From contig NZ_CP013926.1 in assembly GCF_001562115.1 (NCBI RefSeq), positions 4,526,001 through 4,590,000 of the forward strand: a stretch of 64,000 nucleotides of DNA. Reading direction: 5' to 3'. Shown in pieces: positions 8,989 to 18,798 of the stretch (positions are counted from its first letter, which is position 1; each line of letters starts with the position of its first letter). The position numbers were made by a program, and so were the translations under genes. The DNA is from Alteromonas stellipolaris (GTDB taxonomy: Bacteria; Pseudomonadota; Gammaproteobacteria; Enterobacterales; Alteromonadaceae). The notes below the pieces were generated by a model. The model was not told where the DNA came from. It saw only the letters and a program-made list of their open reading frames with translations, and did not search any database.

Positions 8989-10912
8989 AGCTTGCGCGCT
9001 GCGCCTCCATTTGCTCTTGTGCATCAAGCCATTGCATCTCTTCTTCTTCAAGCTGCTGAGTAAGCTTTGCTTGCTTATCTAGCAACTGCATTAGCTCGGC
9101 TTTCTTATCATCGTTATACAAGCTTGTGTCTGACAACGATGTTTCAAGGGTTTTCAGCTCGCTTGAACATTTGTCCATGGCCTTTTCATGTTTCTCTAAG
9201 GCTTTTTTCAGCGGAGCAACTTGCTTCCTAAACTCTGCTTCTCGGCGCTTTTCTTCTTTGCGATCGATTTTACGCTCGCTTACAGCGCTTGCACCTTCAT
9301 TTAACGCTTTCGCATCGCTATTGGCTTTGGCTTTTTCTGCGGCTTGTTGCTTTAAAATCCAGTCGCGATAATCGTCTAAGTCGCCTGTGAAAGCCGCTAC
9401 TTCGCCGCTATCTACTAAGTAAAAGTCTTCGCATACCGATGAGAGTAAGAACCTATCGTGCGATACCAACACCATGGCACCTTCAAAGCCTTGCAACGCA
9501 ATGTTCAACGCATGACGCATTTCTAAATCAAGGTGGTTGGTAGGCTCATCAAGTAGTAACAAGTTTGGCTTTTGATACACAATAAGTGCTAACACTAACC
9601 GGGCTTTTTCGCCACCAGACATAGGCGCTACGGCTGAAAGCGCTTCATCACCGTTGAAGCCAAAACCACCTAAATAATCTCGCAATTGTTGTTCGGTAGC
9701 TTTTTCGTCTATACGCTGTAAGTGCAAAATAGGCGTAGCGTTAGGATCGAGAGTTTCTAGTTGATGCTGAGCAAAGTAACCAATTTTAAGGCCCTTGGCA
9801 GTATCAAACACACCTTGTTTGGGGGCATGTACACCGGCTAATAACTTGATAAGAGTAGATTTACCTTGCCCGTTTCGTCCTAGCAAACCAATACGACTTC
9901 CTGGCACCAAGTTCAGCTTCACTTGCTGCAAAACAATATGATCATCATAACCTAACTGTACATGTTCCATTTGTACAAGAGGGTTAGGCAGTGCAGCAGG
10001 TGGAACGAACTCAAAACTAAATGGGCTAGCCGCATGCGCAGGTAACAAGGTTTCCATTTTTTCGAGTTGTTTAATACGACTTTGTGCTTGCTTTGCTTTA
10101 CTCGCTTTAGCTTTAAATCGAGTAATAAAAGAGGTTAAATGCGCCACTTTTTGCTGCTGCTTTTCAAACTCTATATTCTGCAAACGAAGTCGCTCGGCGC
10201 GCTGCCTTTCAAAGGCAGAATAGTTACCGGTATAGGTAATCAGCTGTTGCTGCTCAACACTGATAATTTGCGCGACTGTGTTATCAATAAACGCCTTATC
10301 GTGAGAAATAAGTAACAAGGTACCTTCGTAGCGCTGTAACCACTTTTCTAGCCAAATGACGGCATCTAAATCTAAGTGGTTCGTGGGCTCATCAAGCAAT
10401 AATAAATCAGAAGGACATAGCAATGCTTGCGCCAAGTTAAGGCGCATACGCCAACCACCAGAGAAATCGGTAACCGGTGCGGTAAGCTGAACATTAGTAA
10501 AGCCAAGCCCTGATAGAATAGTCGCGGCTCTTGCTTCAACATCGTAAGCGCCGGCTTGCTCTAGTTGACCATGAATTTTACCAATCAGTACGCCGTCTTC
10601 GTCTTGCTCAGCTTGCTGAAGCTGCGCTTGTAAACGGCGAAGATTTTTATCACCATCAATAACGTATTCTATTGCACGCCTATCGGTAGCAGGGGTTTCT
10701 TGTGCAACACTCACTATACGCCAATCAGCAGGTACTACACAGTCGCCTGCATCTACTGACATTTCATTGCGCAGTAGGGCAAACAAGGTCGATTTACCGC
10801 AGCCATTGCTCCCTATAAGGGCGACTTTATGGCCTGGAAATACCTGCGCTGATGCACTTTCTAGCAGTATTTTTCTGCCACGCATTAGCGATACGTTGGT
10901 AAGCTTTATCAT
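8975..10912 (-). CDS. yheS: ABC-F family ATPase YheS
   Basis: A soluble 645-residue ABC-F protein with two nucleotide-binding domains and no membrane segments; relatives act on the ribosome. Domain 1: Walker A GSNGCGKST, signature SGGWRMR, Walker B LLLLDEPTNHLDLD. Domain 2: GRNGQGKST, SGGEKAR and a second LLLLDEPTNHLDLE. Between them is the arginine/lysine-rich helical linker (FKAKASKAKQAQSRIK) typical of the family, and the C-terminus is a charged coiled coil. Close full-length similarity to E. coli YheS. Divergent from yheV and first of the yheS-DUF2390-yheT-yheU series. Confidence 0.94.
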   Translation of the reverse strand: MIKLTNVSLMRGRKILLESASAQVFPGHKVALIGSNGCGKSTLFALLRNEMSVDAGDCVVPADWRIVSVAQETPATDRRAIEYVIDGDKNLRRLQAQLQQAEQDEDGVLIGKIHGQLEQAGAYDVEARAATILSGLGFTNVQLTAPVTDFSGGWRMRLNLAQALLCPSDLLLLDEPTNHLDLDAVIWLEKWLQRYEGTLLLISHDKAFIDNTVAQIISVEQQQLITYTGNYSAFERQRAERLRLQNIEFEKQQQKVAHLTSFITRFKAKASKAKQAQSRIKQLEKMETLLPAHAASPFSFEFVPPAALPNPLVQMEHVQLGYDDHIVLQQVKLNLVPGSRIGLLGRNGQGKSTLIKLLAGVHAPKQGVFDTAKGLKIGYFAQHQLETLDPNATPILHLQRIDEKATEQQLRDYLGGFGFNGDEALSAVAPMSGGEKARLVLALIVYQKPNLLLLDEPTNHLDLEMRHALNIALQGFEGAMVLVSHDRFLLSSVCEDFYLVDSGEVAAFTGDLDDYRDWILKQQAAEKAKANSDAKALNEGASAVSERKIDRKEEKRREAEFRKQVAPLKKALEKHEKAMDKCSSELKTLETSLSDTSLYNDDKKAELMQLLDKQAKLTQQLEEEEMQWLDAQEQMEAQRASYEAQ

Positions 10913-10994
10913 TCATAACCTTCGCGGGAACAATTTAGGTCGCGTATAATAGCAAATTCCTATCAAAATCTGATCAGGAAATGGCTTTTCACGG

Positions 10995-11000
10995 TATAAT
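10995..11000 (+). promoter_or_regulatory. Candidate -10 box for yheV
   Basis: A perfect TATAAT lies 30 bp before the yheV start. The -35 is weak (TGATCA with an 18 bp spacer). A second TATAAT at 10945-10950 lies nearer yheS; read on the other strand it offers TATTAT as a possible yheS -10. Confidence 0.45.
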
Positions 11001-11029
11001 ACTGAGTAAATTACGTTAAGAGAGCTGCA

Positions 11030-11236
11030 ATGCAAAAATCGATTAAACGCCGCTTTGTTGCAGGCGCTACCTGTCCCAAATGCCAAGAGTTAGATACTAT
11101 CTCGCTATATTACGAAAATAACGTAGAAAAGCTAGAGTGCGTAGCCTGTGGTTACAATGAAGCGCAAACCGAAGAACAAGTGAGTGCGGCTACCCGAGAA
11201 AACGAAAACGTTATTGGCATTTTCAAACCTCACTAA
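11030..11236 (+). CDS. yheV: YheV family zinc-ribbon protein
   Basis: A 68-residue protein matching E. coli YheV along its length: KRRFVAGATCPKC at the start, a second CxxC (CVACGY) and the C-terminal VIGIFKPH. The two CxxC pairs form a presumed zinc ribbon. Function unknown. AGAGAG precedes the ATG. It is divergent from yheS. Confidence 0.88.
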   Translation: MQKSIKRRFVAGATCPKCQELDTISLYYENNVEKLECVACGYNEAQTEEQVSAATRENENVIGIFKPH

Positions 11237-11511
11237 CGTTACCGCAATAGCGCTCATTTCTATTTTTGCGCTAGGTACTACATGATAGCCACTAGCTTCT
11301 CACTCACGGTATTCGCTAGCAGTAACTATTACGCATAATGTGAAGATACCGCCCATGTTAGCCTTATCTTTACATTATCTGAAACAGTAAATTTTATGCT
11401 TAAAACCTCACCAACCTACTGATTTTAATGCACCTGCCGTATCAAACAACTCGCATCTTCTATTTATATTCGACGGCATAAATCTTGAAATACTTCTCTA
11501 AAGGAGTATTT

Positions 11512-12657
11512 ATGAAAACCGCAAATCGTTACCTATTTATTTCACTCGCCACCATACTTGGGCTACTCATTATTATTCGTATGAGCATGCCTTATGCAGC
11601 GCAGTGGTATATCAATAAAACACTCAGTCAGCCGGGGGAATACAGCGGCCGAGTAGGTGACGTAGATTTAATGTTATGGCGCGGTGCTTATAGTTTAGAA
11701 CACGTATTGTTGTACAAGTCGAACGGACAAGTAGACAAGCCATTGTTTCGCGCCGAAAAGGTTGAGTTCACATTAAACTGGAGCCAGCTGATTAAAGGTG
11801 CGGCAAGCGGAACGGTGAATCTTACTCGCCCTGAAATTAACTTTGTCGATGGTGCCACCAGCGACAACAGCCAAGCGGGTAAAAACGAAGATTGGCTTAA
11901 CATTGCAAATCAACTGTTTCCATTAAGTATTGATAAACTTAGTGTGACTGACGGAAAAATTGGGTTTTATAACCCAGATACTTCGCCTGTGATTGATATC
12001 TCGCTGCACGATATTCAAGGTGAAGTAACAAATTTGGTAAACAGCGATGCGCTATCTGACAATCGGGTGGCTAACGCTTTAGTGACTGCGCAAACCGCTC
12101 AGCAAGGTACATTGAAGCTTGAAGCTAAGCTCAACCCTGCCACACAAAAACCCACTTTCGATCTCAATCTACAAGCCGATAACGTGGCACTCGTTAACTT
12201 TAAAAACCTGCTGGATACCTACGCGCCATTTGACCTAGAGGCTGGTTCACTTACGCTGGCTGCCGAAGTAGCTGCCGACGATGGTAAAGTAAAGGGTTAC
12301 ATAAAACCAATACTGCACCATGTAGAAGTATTTTCATGGAAGGGCGATATTGAGCAAGATGGTGATGGCCTACTTGAAGGTACCGTAGAGTTACTGTCAG
12401 CGTTTGTCACTGAGATATTTGAAAACCAGAGTGAAGATCAAGTAGCTACTCGTATTCCTATAGAAGGGGATTTGAGTAGCCCAGACACTGATGTGTTTAG
12501 TGCGCTAAGCGCCATTATTAAAAACGCCTTTATTCAAGCTATTAACGGCGACATTGAAGAGTCGGTAGAGCTACAGACTTTGTCTGAACCCGCACTGCCG
12601 GATTCAACAAAAACCGCAGACTCAAATAGCCAAAGCGCTAAACCCGATACTCGCTAG
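11512..12657 (+). CDS. DUF748 domain protein (AsmA-like, membrane-anchored)
   Basis: A 381-residue protein with one N-terminal membrane segment (about 8-25) and a long periplasmic beta-rich region. The family is suggested by EYSGRVGDVDLMLWRGAYSLE and by repeated phrases such as FRAEKVEFTLNW and LTRPEINFVDG, as in DUF748 and AsmA-type envelope proteins. Its C-terminus is polar and Ser/Ala-rich. The ATG at 11512 follows a very good AAAGGAG site; an ATG at 11485 in frame is less likely. It lies between yheV and slyX, where E. coli has no such gene. Role in the envelope is inferred, not known. Confidence 0.75.
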   Translation: MKTANRYLFISLATILGLLIIIRMSMPYAAQWYINKTLSQPGEYSGRVGDVDLMLWRGAYSLEHVLLYKSNGQVDKPLFRAEKVEFTLNWSQLIKGAASGTVNLTRPEINFVDGATSDNSQAGKNEDWLNIANQLFPLSIDKLSVTDGKIGFYNPDTSPVIDISLHDIQGEVTNLVNSDALSDNRVANALVTAQTAQQGTLKLEAKLNPATQKPTFDLNLQADNVALVNFKNLLDTYAPFDLEAGSLTLAAEVAADDGKVKGYIKPILHHVEVFSWKGDIEQDGDGLLEGTVELLSAFVTEIFENQSEDQVATRIPIEGDLSSPDTDVFSALSAIIKNAFIQAINGDIEESVELQTLSEPALPDSTKTADSNSQSAKPDTR

Positions 12658-12678
12658 CTTTGTATGTTCTCGGGTGTA

Positions 12679-12939
12679 TCAATAATGAGGAGGTGGTGTT
12701 TCTTCCGAGTCTTTGGCCATATTTGAAGGCTCAATTGACTTAACCTTGTCGATAACGTGACGTAACTTATAGGTAAGCTCATCGAGTTGCTGCTGCTGCG
12801 AAGACAACGCTTCGTTTAACGCCTCAATAGTGTGCTCTTGAAACGCTATTTTCGTTTGGAGCTCTTCAATACTATTGTTCGTACTATCGAGTTCTACTCG
12901 AAATGCGACGCTGTCAGTACTGCTGTTTTTATCTGTCAT
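12679..12939 (-). CDS. slyX: SlyX family protein
   Basis: An 86-residue, largely coiled-coil protein with regular heptads (IEELQTKIAFQEHTIEALNEAL) and the diagnostic C-terminal tail EETPPPHY shared with E. coli SlyX. Function unknown. It faces the DUF748 gene tail to tail with 21 bp between stops and lies 8 bp downstream of the WD40 lipoprotein gene on the same strand, so the two are probably co-transcribed. Confidence 0.9.
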   Translation of the reverse strand: MTDKNSSTDSVAFRVELDSTNNSIEELQTKIAFQEHTIEALNEALSSQQQQLDELTYKLRHVIDKVKSIEPSNMAKDSEETPPPHY

Positions 12940-12947
12940 AATTTACT

Positions 12948-13940
12948 CTATTTACTGCGTTGCCATACTTCGGCAAGACCACTGCTGCTTTCTGTCACAA
13001 TATTACCATCGGACATAAAGCCAACGCCATAAACAACTGCAGTTGGGGGTGAAACAGTATCTCGTGATGCAACCTGCCAAGCATCCACTTCTTTTCCACT
13101 CTTTAAATCCCATAAATACACTTGACGTGATGGTGAACCTGTTAGTAAATACTTACCATCATCAGAAAATACAGCATCAGTGAAGATTTTCTGCCTCGCA
13201 ATAAAACTCAGCCCGCTAATTGCCTCGCCTGTTTGTACGTTCCACACTTGTGACTTATCTTGGCTATCGGCAGTAAAGGCAAAGCGGCCTTTGTCATCTA
13301 GCGCCACTTTGGTTACCCGAGAAGGATGCGTAAAGGTGTGAATTATTTGCCCTGTATCGGTGCTCCATAAATACGCGATATAGTCGTTTCCACCGGTGAG
13401 GGCAAACTTGCCATTTGGAGAAATATCGATAGAGTTCACTTTTTCTTGATGGCCCAAAAACTCTAACCTGCGCTGGGTTTTAGGCTCGAAAAACATGACT
13501 TTACCGTTAGAGCGAGCCACCAAGATACCATTGCCATTATTCGAAATGGCCACATCCCGAATAGATGCTTCGTCAATACGCCAAAAGCCAATAGGGTCGC
13601 CAGTTTCAATACTCCAAAGCGCAAACGCTTCTCTATCAGCAGTAACCACATGGGTATTGTCGGCGGATATATGTAACGAAATGACTAAATTATTACCTTC
13701 ACCTTGATGACTCCATTGATACAGGGGCGTTTCCTCGCCTATACGCCATACGTTGATACCATTGTTAATGCCTGATACAACAGAAATAGTGCCATCAGCC
13801 GATATGTCAGCTGCATAGGCTCCCTCTTCAACGTGCCGCCATTGCTTAATTGGCGTGGTCTCAGGGAAGCTACATCCTATAGATCCACTTATTAATAAGG
13901 TGAGTAACAATAATCTGGGGAACATTTGAGCCCTAAACAT
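12948..13940 (-). CDS. WD40-repeat lipoprotein
   Basis: A roughly 330-residue protein with a short signal ending at a probable lipobox (SIGC) followed by a chain of WD40-type blades: DISADGTISVVSG, HISADNTHVVTAD, DISPNGKFALTGGNDYIAYLW, VFSDDGKYLLTGSPSRQVYLWDL. About seven blades are expected, a full propeller, probably tethered to a membrane and facing the periplasm. Start uncertain: ATG at 13940, ATG at 13925 (preceded by AGGG) or a TTG at 13946. Lies between slyX and fkpA, which are neighbours in E. coli. Partner proteins unknown. Confidence 0.8.
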   Translation of the reverse strand: MFRAQMFPRLLLLTLLISGSIGCSFPETTPIKQWRHVEEGAYAADISADGTISVVSGINNGINVWRIGEETPLYQWSHQGEGNNLVISLHISADNTHVVTADREAFALWSIETGDPIGFWRIDEASIRDVAISNNGNGILVARSNGKVMFFEPKTQRRLEFLGHQEKVNSIDISPNGKFALTGGNDYIAYLWSTDTGQIIHTFTHPSRVTKVALDDKGRFAFTADSQDKSQVWNVQTGEAISGLSFIARQKIFTDAVFSDDGKYLLTGSPSRQVYLWDLKSGKEVDAWQVASRDTVSPPTAVVYGVGFMSDGNIVTESSSGLAEVWQRSK

Positions 13941-14076
13941 AATCAAATAGGTTTCGCTTTGTGAATGCTAGGTTTAACATAGCATGGATCACGCATCTTT
14001 CACTATCGTGCAGACTGCCTTGGATGCAGCAGTTTAAACATAGACGCATGATGATAAAAATTTATGGAGACGTTTT

Positions 14077-14853
14077 ATGCAGAAGTCGCTTGTTGCCTTA
14101 TCTACTATTGCTGCCCTAGGCCTTTTTGCCTGTCAGCCAAATACCTCTGATGAGGCCGCTACTACCGGCACTGACATCGCTGAAACCGCCGATGTTTCAA
14201 CTGAATCAATGACAGACGTGCAAAAACAAGCATACGCTATGGGTGCGAGCATGGGCTTGTTCGTGAGCAACCGCGCACAACAGCAAGAGCAACTGGGCTT
14301 TCCGCTAGATGAAGCTGCGTTAAAAGAAGGCTTTGAAGATGGCCTTAACGACACATTGAAATTTACCCCGCAAGAAATTCAGCAAATTGCTCAGCAAGGT
14401 GAAGAAGTACTTCGTGCTAAGCAACAAGAAATGGCGCAAAAAGCCGCACAAGATAATATTGAAGCCGGCGCGGCGTATCTAGAAGAGAACGCGAAGAAAG
14501 ATGGCGTAACCACCACAGAGTCTGGCCTTCAGTATGAAGTGTTAGAAGAAGGTGAAGGCGCAAGCCCAGCAGCTGAAGACATCGTTAAAGTTCACTACCG
14601 TGGTACATTGCTAGACGGTACTGAGTTCGATTCTTCTTACAAGCGTGATGAGCCAGCTCAATTCCCACTTAACCAAGTTATTCCTGGTTGGACTGAAGGC
14701 GTTCAGCTTATGAAAGAAGGCGCGAAGTACCGCTTCCATATCCCTTCTGATTTAGCTTATGGCGAACGTGCTACCGGTTCAATTACGCCTAATTCAACGC
14801 TAATTTTTGACGTTGAATTGCTAGAAATCATTAAAGAAGAAGCTGCTGAGTAA
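14077..14853 (+). CDS. fkpA: FKBP-type peptidyl-prolyl isomerase (FkpA/Mip type)
   Basis: A periplasmic prolyl isomerase and chaperone of 258 residues. The signal ends at a plausible lipobox (LFAC at residues 16-19), so this form may be a lipoprotein, unlike soluble E. coli FkpA. Next comes the helical dimerisation domain (QKQAYAMGASMGLFV, then long Gln-rich helices) and the FKBP domain from about residue 145: VKVHYRGTLLDGTEFDSSYKRDEPAQFPL, VIPGWTEGVQLM, IPSDLAYGERA. All usual active-site aromatic positions appear present. GGAG lies 7 bp before the ATG. Confidence 0.92.
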   Translation: MQKSLVALSTIAALGLFACQPNTSDEAATTGTDIAETADVSTESMTDVQKQAYAMGASMGLFVSNRAQQQEQLGFPLDEAALKEGFEDGLNDTLKFTPQEIQQIAQQGEEVLRAKQQEMAQKAAQDNIEAGAAYLEENAKKDGVTTTESGLQYEVLEEGEGASPAAEDIVKVHYRGTLLDGTEFDSSYKRDEPAQFPLNQVIPGWTEGVQLMKEGAKYRFHIPSDLAYGERATGSITPNSTLIFDVELLEIIKEEAAE

Positions 14854-14911
14854 TATCACGCAGCGCTTCAATCCCGCGTAGCGGCTACGTTTTGCGTTCG
14901 CCACTGCTAAT

Positions 14912-14946
14912 AAAAGCCGATACTTTTTAAAGTGTCGGCTTTTTTA
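14912..14946 (+). terminator. Rho-independent terminator after fkpA
   Basis: Hairpin AAAAGCCGATACTTT / AAAGTGTCGGCTTTTTT with a minimal loop and a T run, about 60 bp after the fkpA stop. Confidence 0.88.
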
Positions 14947-15121
14947 ATGCGTTAACTGATGGTAGTACTTAAATGAGTGGATGCGCTGCACCATAGCCAT
15001 TGCTACAAATACAGCAAATGCACACCTTGCGTGGAAGGTGTATTAGACGGTTAGCCATTCGATAACTCGCTATTTATGCAAAAAATCGTGCAAAGTATCG
15101 TGCAATATACTGACCACCAAT

Positions 15122-15409
15122 TTAAGTATGACGTGGTGGTGCACGTCGCCGTTCACGCTGTACTTTAAATACCGCAAAGTGATTTAATAGATATTGTCCA
15201 ATCTTATACATCAACAAGCCTATCACGAGATATCCCGCTGTTATCAGGCTGTCCATCCGAACGACAATATCAAGCAAGCCATACAGCACCATTAACGCGC
15301 CCGTTAAAAACAGCATGAAGCCAGCAATAGTACCGCCCATTGAACTGTTAGTTGCAGCTTGGCGCCTGTCTACAGGCTTTTTTTCCACCTTTCGTGCATC
15401 ATCTTCCAT
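15122..15409 (-). CDS. Small two-helix membrane protein, unknown function
   Basis: A 95-residue protein with a basic N-terminus, two predicted membrane segments (about 25-48 and 55-78) and a strongly basic tail (QRERRRAPPRH). GGGAAA lies before the ATG. I do not recognise a named family. It is divergent from greB, and the bases downstream (15079-15106) carry a short tandem repeat of ATCGTGCAA. Confidence 0.6.
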   Translation of the reverse strand: MEDDARKVEKKPVDRRQAATNSSMGGTIAGFMLFLTGALMVLYGLLDIVVRMDSLITAGYLVIGLLMYKIGQYLLNHFAVFKVQRERRRAPPRHT

Positions 15410-15584
15410 TCGAGTTTCCCGCTCATTAGCCGGTTGTTATATATACTGCGACAACAACCTAAAGGTTTATGTTCAATATTTGCACAAAGTGGTTTAAATG
15501 GGAGATTTCGACGCATTTGTTTATTGCGTTCTATTAATTCACCCACATACACTAGCCATAAGATTTCAATTTAGCTAAATAATT

Positions 15585-16070
15585 GTGAAAACACCACTGA
15601 TAACACGAAAAGGATATTTGAAGCTAAAACAGGAGCTTGACCATTTGTGGCGGGAAGAAAGGCCCGAAATCACACGAAAGGTCACGTGGGCTGCTAGCTT
15701 AGGCGATCGTAGTGAAAACGCAGATTACCAATATAATAAGAAAAAACTACGTGAAATCGATAGGCGAGTACGTTACTTACGTAAGTGTTTGGAAAACCTA
15801 AAAGTCGTGGATTATAGCTCCCAGCAGGAGAATAAAGTTTATTTTGGTGCTTGGGTAGAAATTGAAAATGAACAAGGGCAAGTGCTAGAACTTCGCCTTG
15901 TAGGTTACGATGAAATCTTTGGCCGTCGAGATTACATTTCTATCGACTCTCCTATGGCCCGCGCTTTAGTGGGGAAAGAAGAAGATGATGACGTTACGGT
16001 AAAAACTGAAACTGACGTAAAAGAATGGTGGATAAACCGTATTTGGTACGATCCAACCGATAAACTGTAA
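15585..16070 (+). CDS. greB: Transcription elongation factor GreB
   Basis: Rescues backtracked RNA polymerase by stimulating transcript cleavage through the secondary channel. The sequence is close to E. coli GreB throughout: KTPLITRKGYLKLKQEL, the coiled-coil tip with the acidic pair in GDRSENADYQYNKKKLREIDRR, and the globular domain VGYDEIFGRRDYISIDSPMARAL. The start is GTG; the conserved MKTPL N-terminus supports it despite a weak ribosome site. Followed by tex, as in E. coli. Confidence 0.95.
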   Translation: MKTPLITRKGYLKLKQELDHLWREERPEITRKVTWAASLGDRSENADYQYNKKKLREIDRRVRYLRKCLENLKVVDYSSQQENKVYFGAWVEIENEQGQVLELRLVGYDEIFGRRDYISIDSPMARALVGKEEDDDVTVKTETDVKEWWINRIWYDPTDKL

Positions 16071-16133
16071 TAAAGTTAAAACGTTTTCCATGAATACTGA
16101 CCATACAATCAGGCTGCTCCTGACCCGTCGCGG

Positions 16134-16142
16134 TGGTATAAT
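16134..16142 (+). promoter_or_regulatory. Candidate extended -10 promoter for tex
   Basis: TGGTATAAT is a perfect -10 with the TGn extension, about 90 bp before the tex start. No good -35 is seen at the usual spacing, which an extended -10 can tolerate. Confidence 0.45.
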
Positions 16143-16232
16143 TGCCGCCAGTTATTCCAACTAGAATGAAAGCGGTGTAAAAAGGCTAATGCTAGCCACT
16201 ACATCCTTATTTGCTATTGCCTAGAGCGTATT

Positions 16233-18608
16233 ATGATTATTAACAAAATTGCCGAAGAACTTGCCGTACAAACTTCTCAAGTCAGTGCTGCGGTGAAGCT
16301 TCTTGATGAAGGTTCAACGGTGCCGTTTATTGCACGTTACCGTAAAGAAGTAACACAAGGGCTAGACGACACTCAGTTACGTACGCTTCAGCAACGTCTT
16401 ACTTACCTTCGTGAACTAGAAGACAGACGCCAAGTCATCTTAAAATCTATTGATGAACAAGGAAAACTGTCTGATGAGTTAAAGCGCAATATTACCGGCG
16501 CCGACAGTAAGACCACCTTGGAAGACTTATACTTACCCTTCAAGCCTCGTAGACGCACCAAAGGTCAGATAGCCATTGAAGCAGGCCTTGAAGGCTTGGC
16601 AGATACCTTATTTTCCAACCCTGACCAATCTATCGACGAATTAGCCGCTGAATATGTTAATGCCGAAAAAGGGGTTGCAGATACCAAAGCAGCTCTGGAA
16701 GGCGCTCGCTTTATTTTAATGGAACGGTTTGCTGAAGATGCAGCACTGTTAGGTAAAATTCGTAGCTACCTTGTTGAAAACGCGCATATTAAAAGCACAG
16801 TAGCAAACGGTAAAGCGCAAGAAGCCGTTAAGTATAAAGACTATTTTGAACACAGTGAAAAGTACAAAAATGCACCTTCACATCGCGCCCTTGCTATGTT
16901 TCGTGGCCGTAACGAAGGCATGTTGAACATTCAACTTGATGCCGACCCACAGCAAGATGATGCCAGTGCGCCTTCTCACTGTGAACACCTTATTGCTAGC
17001 CACTATAATATTATGCACCGCAACCGTCCTGCAGATGATTTCTTAGCCCAAGTAGTGCAGTGGACGTGGAAGATTAAAATCGCCTTACACATGGAAACTG
17101 AGCTATTCAGTGGTCTTCGTGAGCGCGCTGAAGAAGAAGCGATTGAGGTGTTTGCTAAGAACCTTAATGACTTACTAATGGCCGCTCCTGCTGGCGCTAA
17201 GACCACCATGGGCCTTGATCCTGGCCTTCGTACGGGTGTGAAAGTAGCCATCGTAGATAAAACCGGCAAAGTTGTCGCTAAAAATACCATTTTCCCCCAT
17301 GCGCCTCAGAATCAGTGGGATAAGTCACTGCGTACGCTTACCACCGTGTGCAAGCAATATAAAGTTGAGCTTATCAGTATAGGTAATGGTACAGGTTCTC
17401 GTGAAACCGATAAGCTTGTAGGGGAAATGCTTAAAGCTAACCCAGAGCTAGGTGCACAAAAAATCATGGTAAGCGAAGCCGGTGCATCGGTTTATTCTGC
17501 GTCTGAATTAGCGTCAAACGAACTACCTGATTTAGATGTGTCTATACGTGGGGCAGTTTCCATTGCTCGTCGTCTACAAGACCCGCTAGCCGAGCTTGTA
17601 AAAATTGAACCTAAAGCTATTGGTGTAGGCCAATATCAGCATGACGTGAGCCAAAGCCAGTTAGGTAAATCTCTCGATCGCGTTATTGAAGACTGTGTGA
17701 ACGCGGTAGGTGTAGATTTAAATACGGCTTCACCCGCGCTACTTAGCTATGTATCTGGGTTAAACAAGACCCTTGCAAATAACATTGTGCAATTTAGAGA
17801 TACCAATGGTGCTTTCGGCGATAGAAAAGCGCTAATGAAAGTGGAGCGTTTGGGGCCAAAAGCCTTTGAACAAGCCGCTGGGTTCTTACGTATCGTAAAT
17901 GGCAGTAACCCGCTAGATGCATCTGCGGTTCACCCCGAAGCTTATCCAGTGGTAGATAAAATTGTGAATACGGCCGCGGTTGCCGTAAACGACCTTATCG
18001 GTAACACAGAGCTACTGAAAACCTTATCACCTGATACCTTTACCAGTGACGCTTTCGGTTTACCCACGGTAAAAGATATTTTGAGCGAGCTAGATAAGCC
18101 AGGACGAGATCCTCGACCTGAGTTTAAAACAGCGACCTTTAAAGAAGGGGTGGAGACTATCAAAGATCTTACCCCAGGTATGATTTTAGAAGGCGTTGTG
18201 AGCAACGTTGCGAACTTTGGTGCTTTTGTTGATGTAGGTGTCCATCAAGATGGTTTAGTGCATATTTCAGCGCTAACCAACAAGTTCATTTCAGACCCGC
18301 GGGATGTAGTAAAAGCAGGGGACATTGTTAAGGTTAAGGTGCTTGAGGTAGACGTAGCACGTAAGCGTATATCCTTTACTATGCGACTAGAAGATACACC
18401 GACCTCATCAAACCAATCAGGTAAAAGCAATAACAGCAATGGCGCAGCTAACGCAAAGTCTAGTGGGTACCCTCGTGCTAATAATGGGTCTCAGCGTGGG
18501 AACCCTCGCGCAGATAAGTCAAACAAGCGTGGAGGCGGACAAAACCAGCAGCAAAACAGTGCTATGGGTAACGCCTTTGCCGATGCGTTCGCTAAAGCAA
18601 AGAAATAA
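16233..18608 (+). CDS. tex: RNA-binding transcriptional accessory protein Tex
   Basis: A 791-residue cytoplasmic nucleic-acid-binding protein (E. coli YhgF). Visible in order: N-terminal helical Tex region ([21 protein letters not shown]), a YqgF-like domain ([19 protein letters not shown]), helix-hairpin-helix elements ([18 protein letters not shown]), and an S1 RNA-binding domain ([31 protein letters not shown]). The tail after about residue 725 is low-complexity, rich in Asn, Gly, Ser and basic residues, and may add RNA affinity. It follows greB as in E. coli. Confidence 0.95.
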   Translation: MIINKIAEELAVQTSQVSAAVKLLDEGSTVPFIARYRKEVTQGLDDTQLRTLQQRLTYLRELEDRRQVILKSIDEQGKLSDELKRNITGADSKTTLEDLYLPFKPRRRTKGQIAIEAGLEGLADTLFSNPDQSIDELAAEYVNAEKGVADTKAALEGARFILMERFAEDAALLGKIRSYLVENAHIKSTVANGKAQEAVKYKDYFEHSEKYKNAPSHRALAMFRGRNEGMLNIQLDADPQQDDASAPSHCEHLIASHYNIMHRNRPADDFLAQVVQWTWKIKIALHMETELFSGLRERAEEEAIEVFAKNLNDLLMAAPAGAKTTMGLDPGLRTGVKVAIVDKTGKVVAKNTIFPHAPQNQWDKSLRTLTTVCKQYKVELISIGNGTGSRETDKLVGEMLKANPELGAQKIMVSEAGASVYSASELASNELPDLDVSIRGAVSIARRLQDPLAELVKIEPKAIGVGQYQHDVSQSQLGKSLDRVIEDCVNAVGVDLNTASPALLSYVSGLNKTLANNIVQFRDTNGAFGDRKALMKVERLGPKAFEQAAGFLRIVNGSNPLDASAVHPEAYPVVDKIVNTAAVAVNDLIGNTELLKTLSPDTFTSDAFGLPTVKDILSELDKPGRDPRPEFKTATFKEGVETIKDLTPGMILEGVVSNVANFGAFVDVGVHQDGLVHISALTNKFISDPRDVVKAGDIVKVKVLEVDVARKRISFTMRLEDTPTSSNQSGKSNNSNGAANAKSSGYPRANNGSQRGNPRADKSNKRGGGQNQQQNSAMGNAFADAFAKAKK

Positions 18609-18660
18609 CGTCTAACGTTATTGTTTACACCCGCGATCGTCGTTTTAAAGTCAGCGTTTT

Positions 18661-18687
18661 AAAGCCAGCATGCATGCTGGCTTTTTT
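18661..18687 (+). terminator. Rho-independent terminator after tex
   Basis: Perfect hairpin AAAGCCAGCAT / ATGCTGGCTTT with a 2-base centre and a following T run, about 50 bp after the tex stop. Confidence 0.88.
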
Positions 18688-18798
18688 GCATTTGCACAGT
18701 GGAGGTTAGTATTTCTGAAAATAGTAGTGTTGAGAACGGGTTATTGGCAGTGAGCAGTAATCGAGATTAGATAAGCATTGAACGTTTATCATTAAGCG

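Noticed and set aside
15079..15106. Short tandem repeat of ATCGTGCAA as a possible start of an array
   Set aside because: Only two copies and no spacers; too little for a CRISPR or iteron array.
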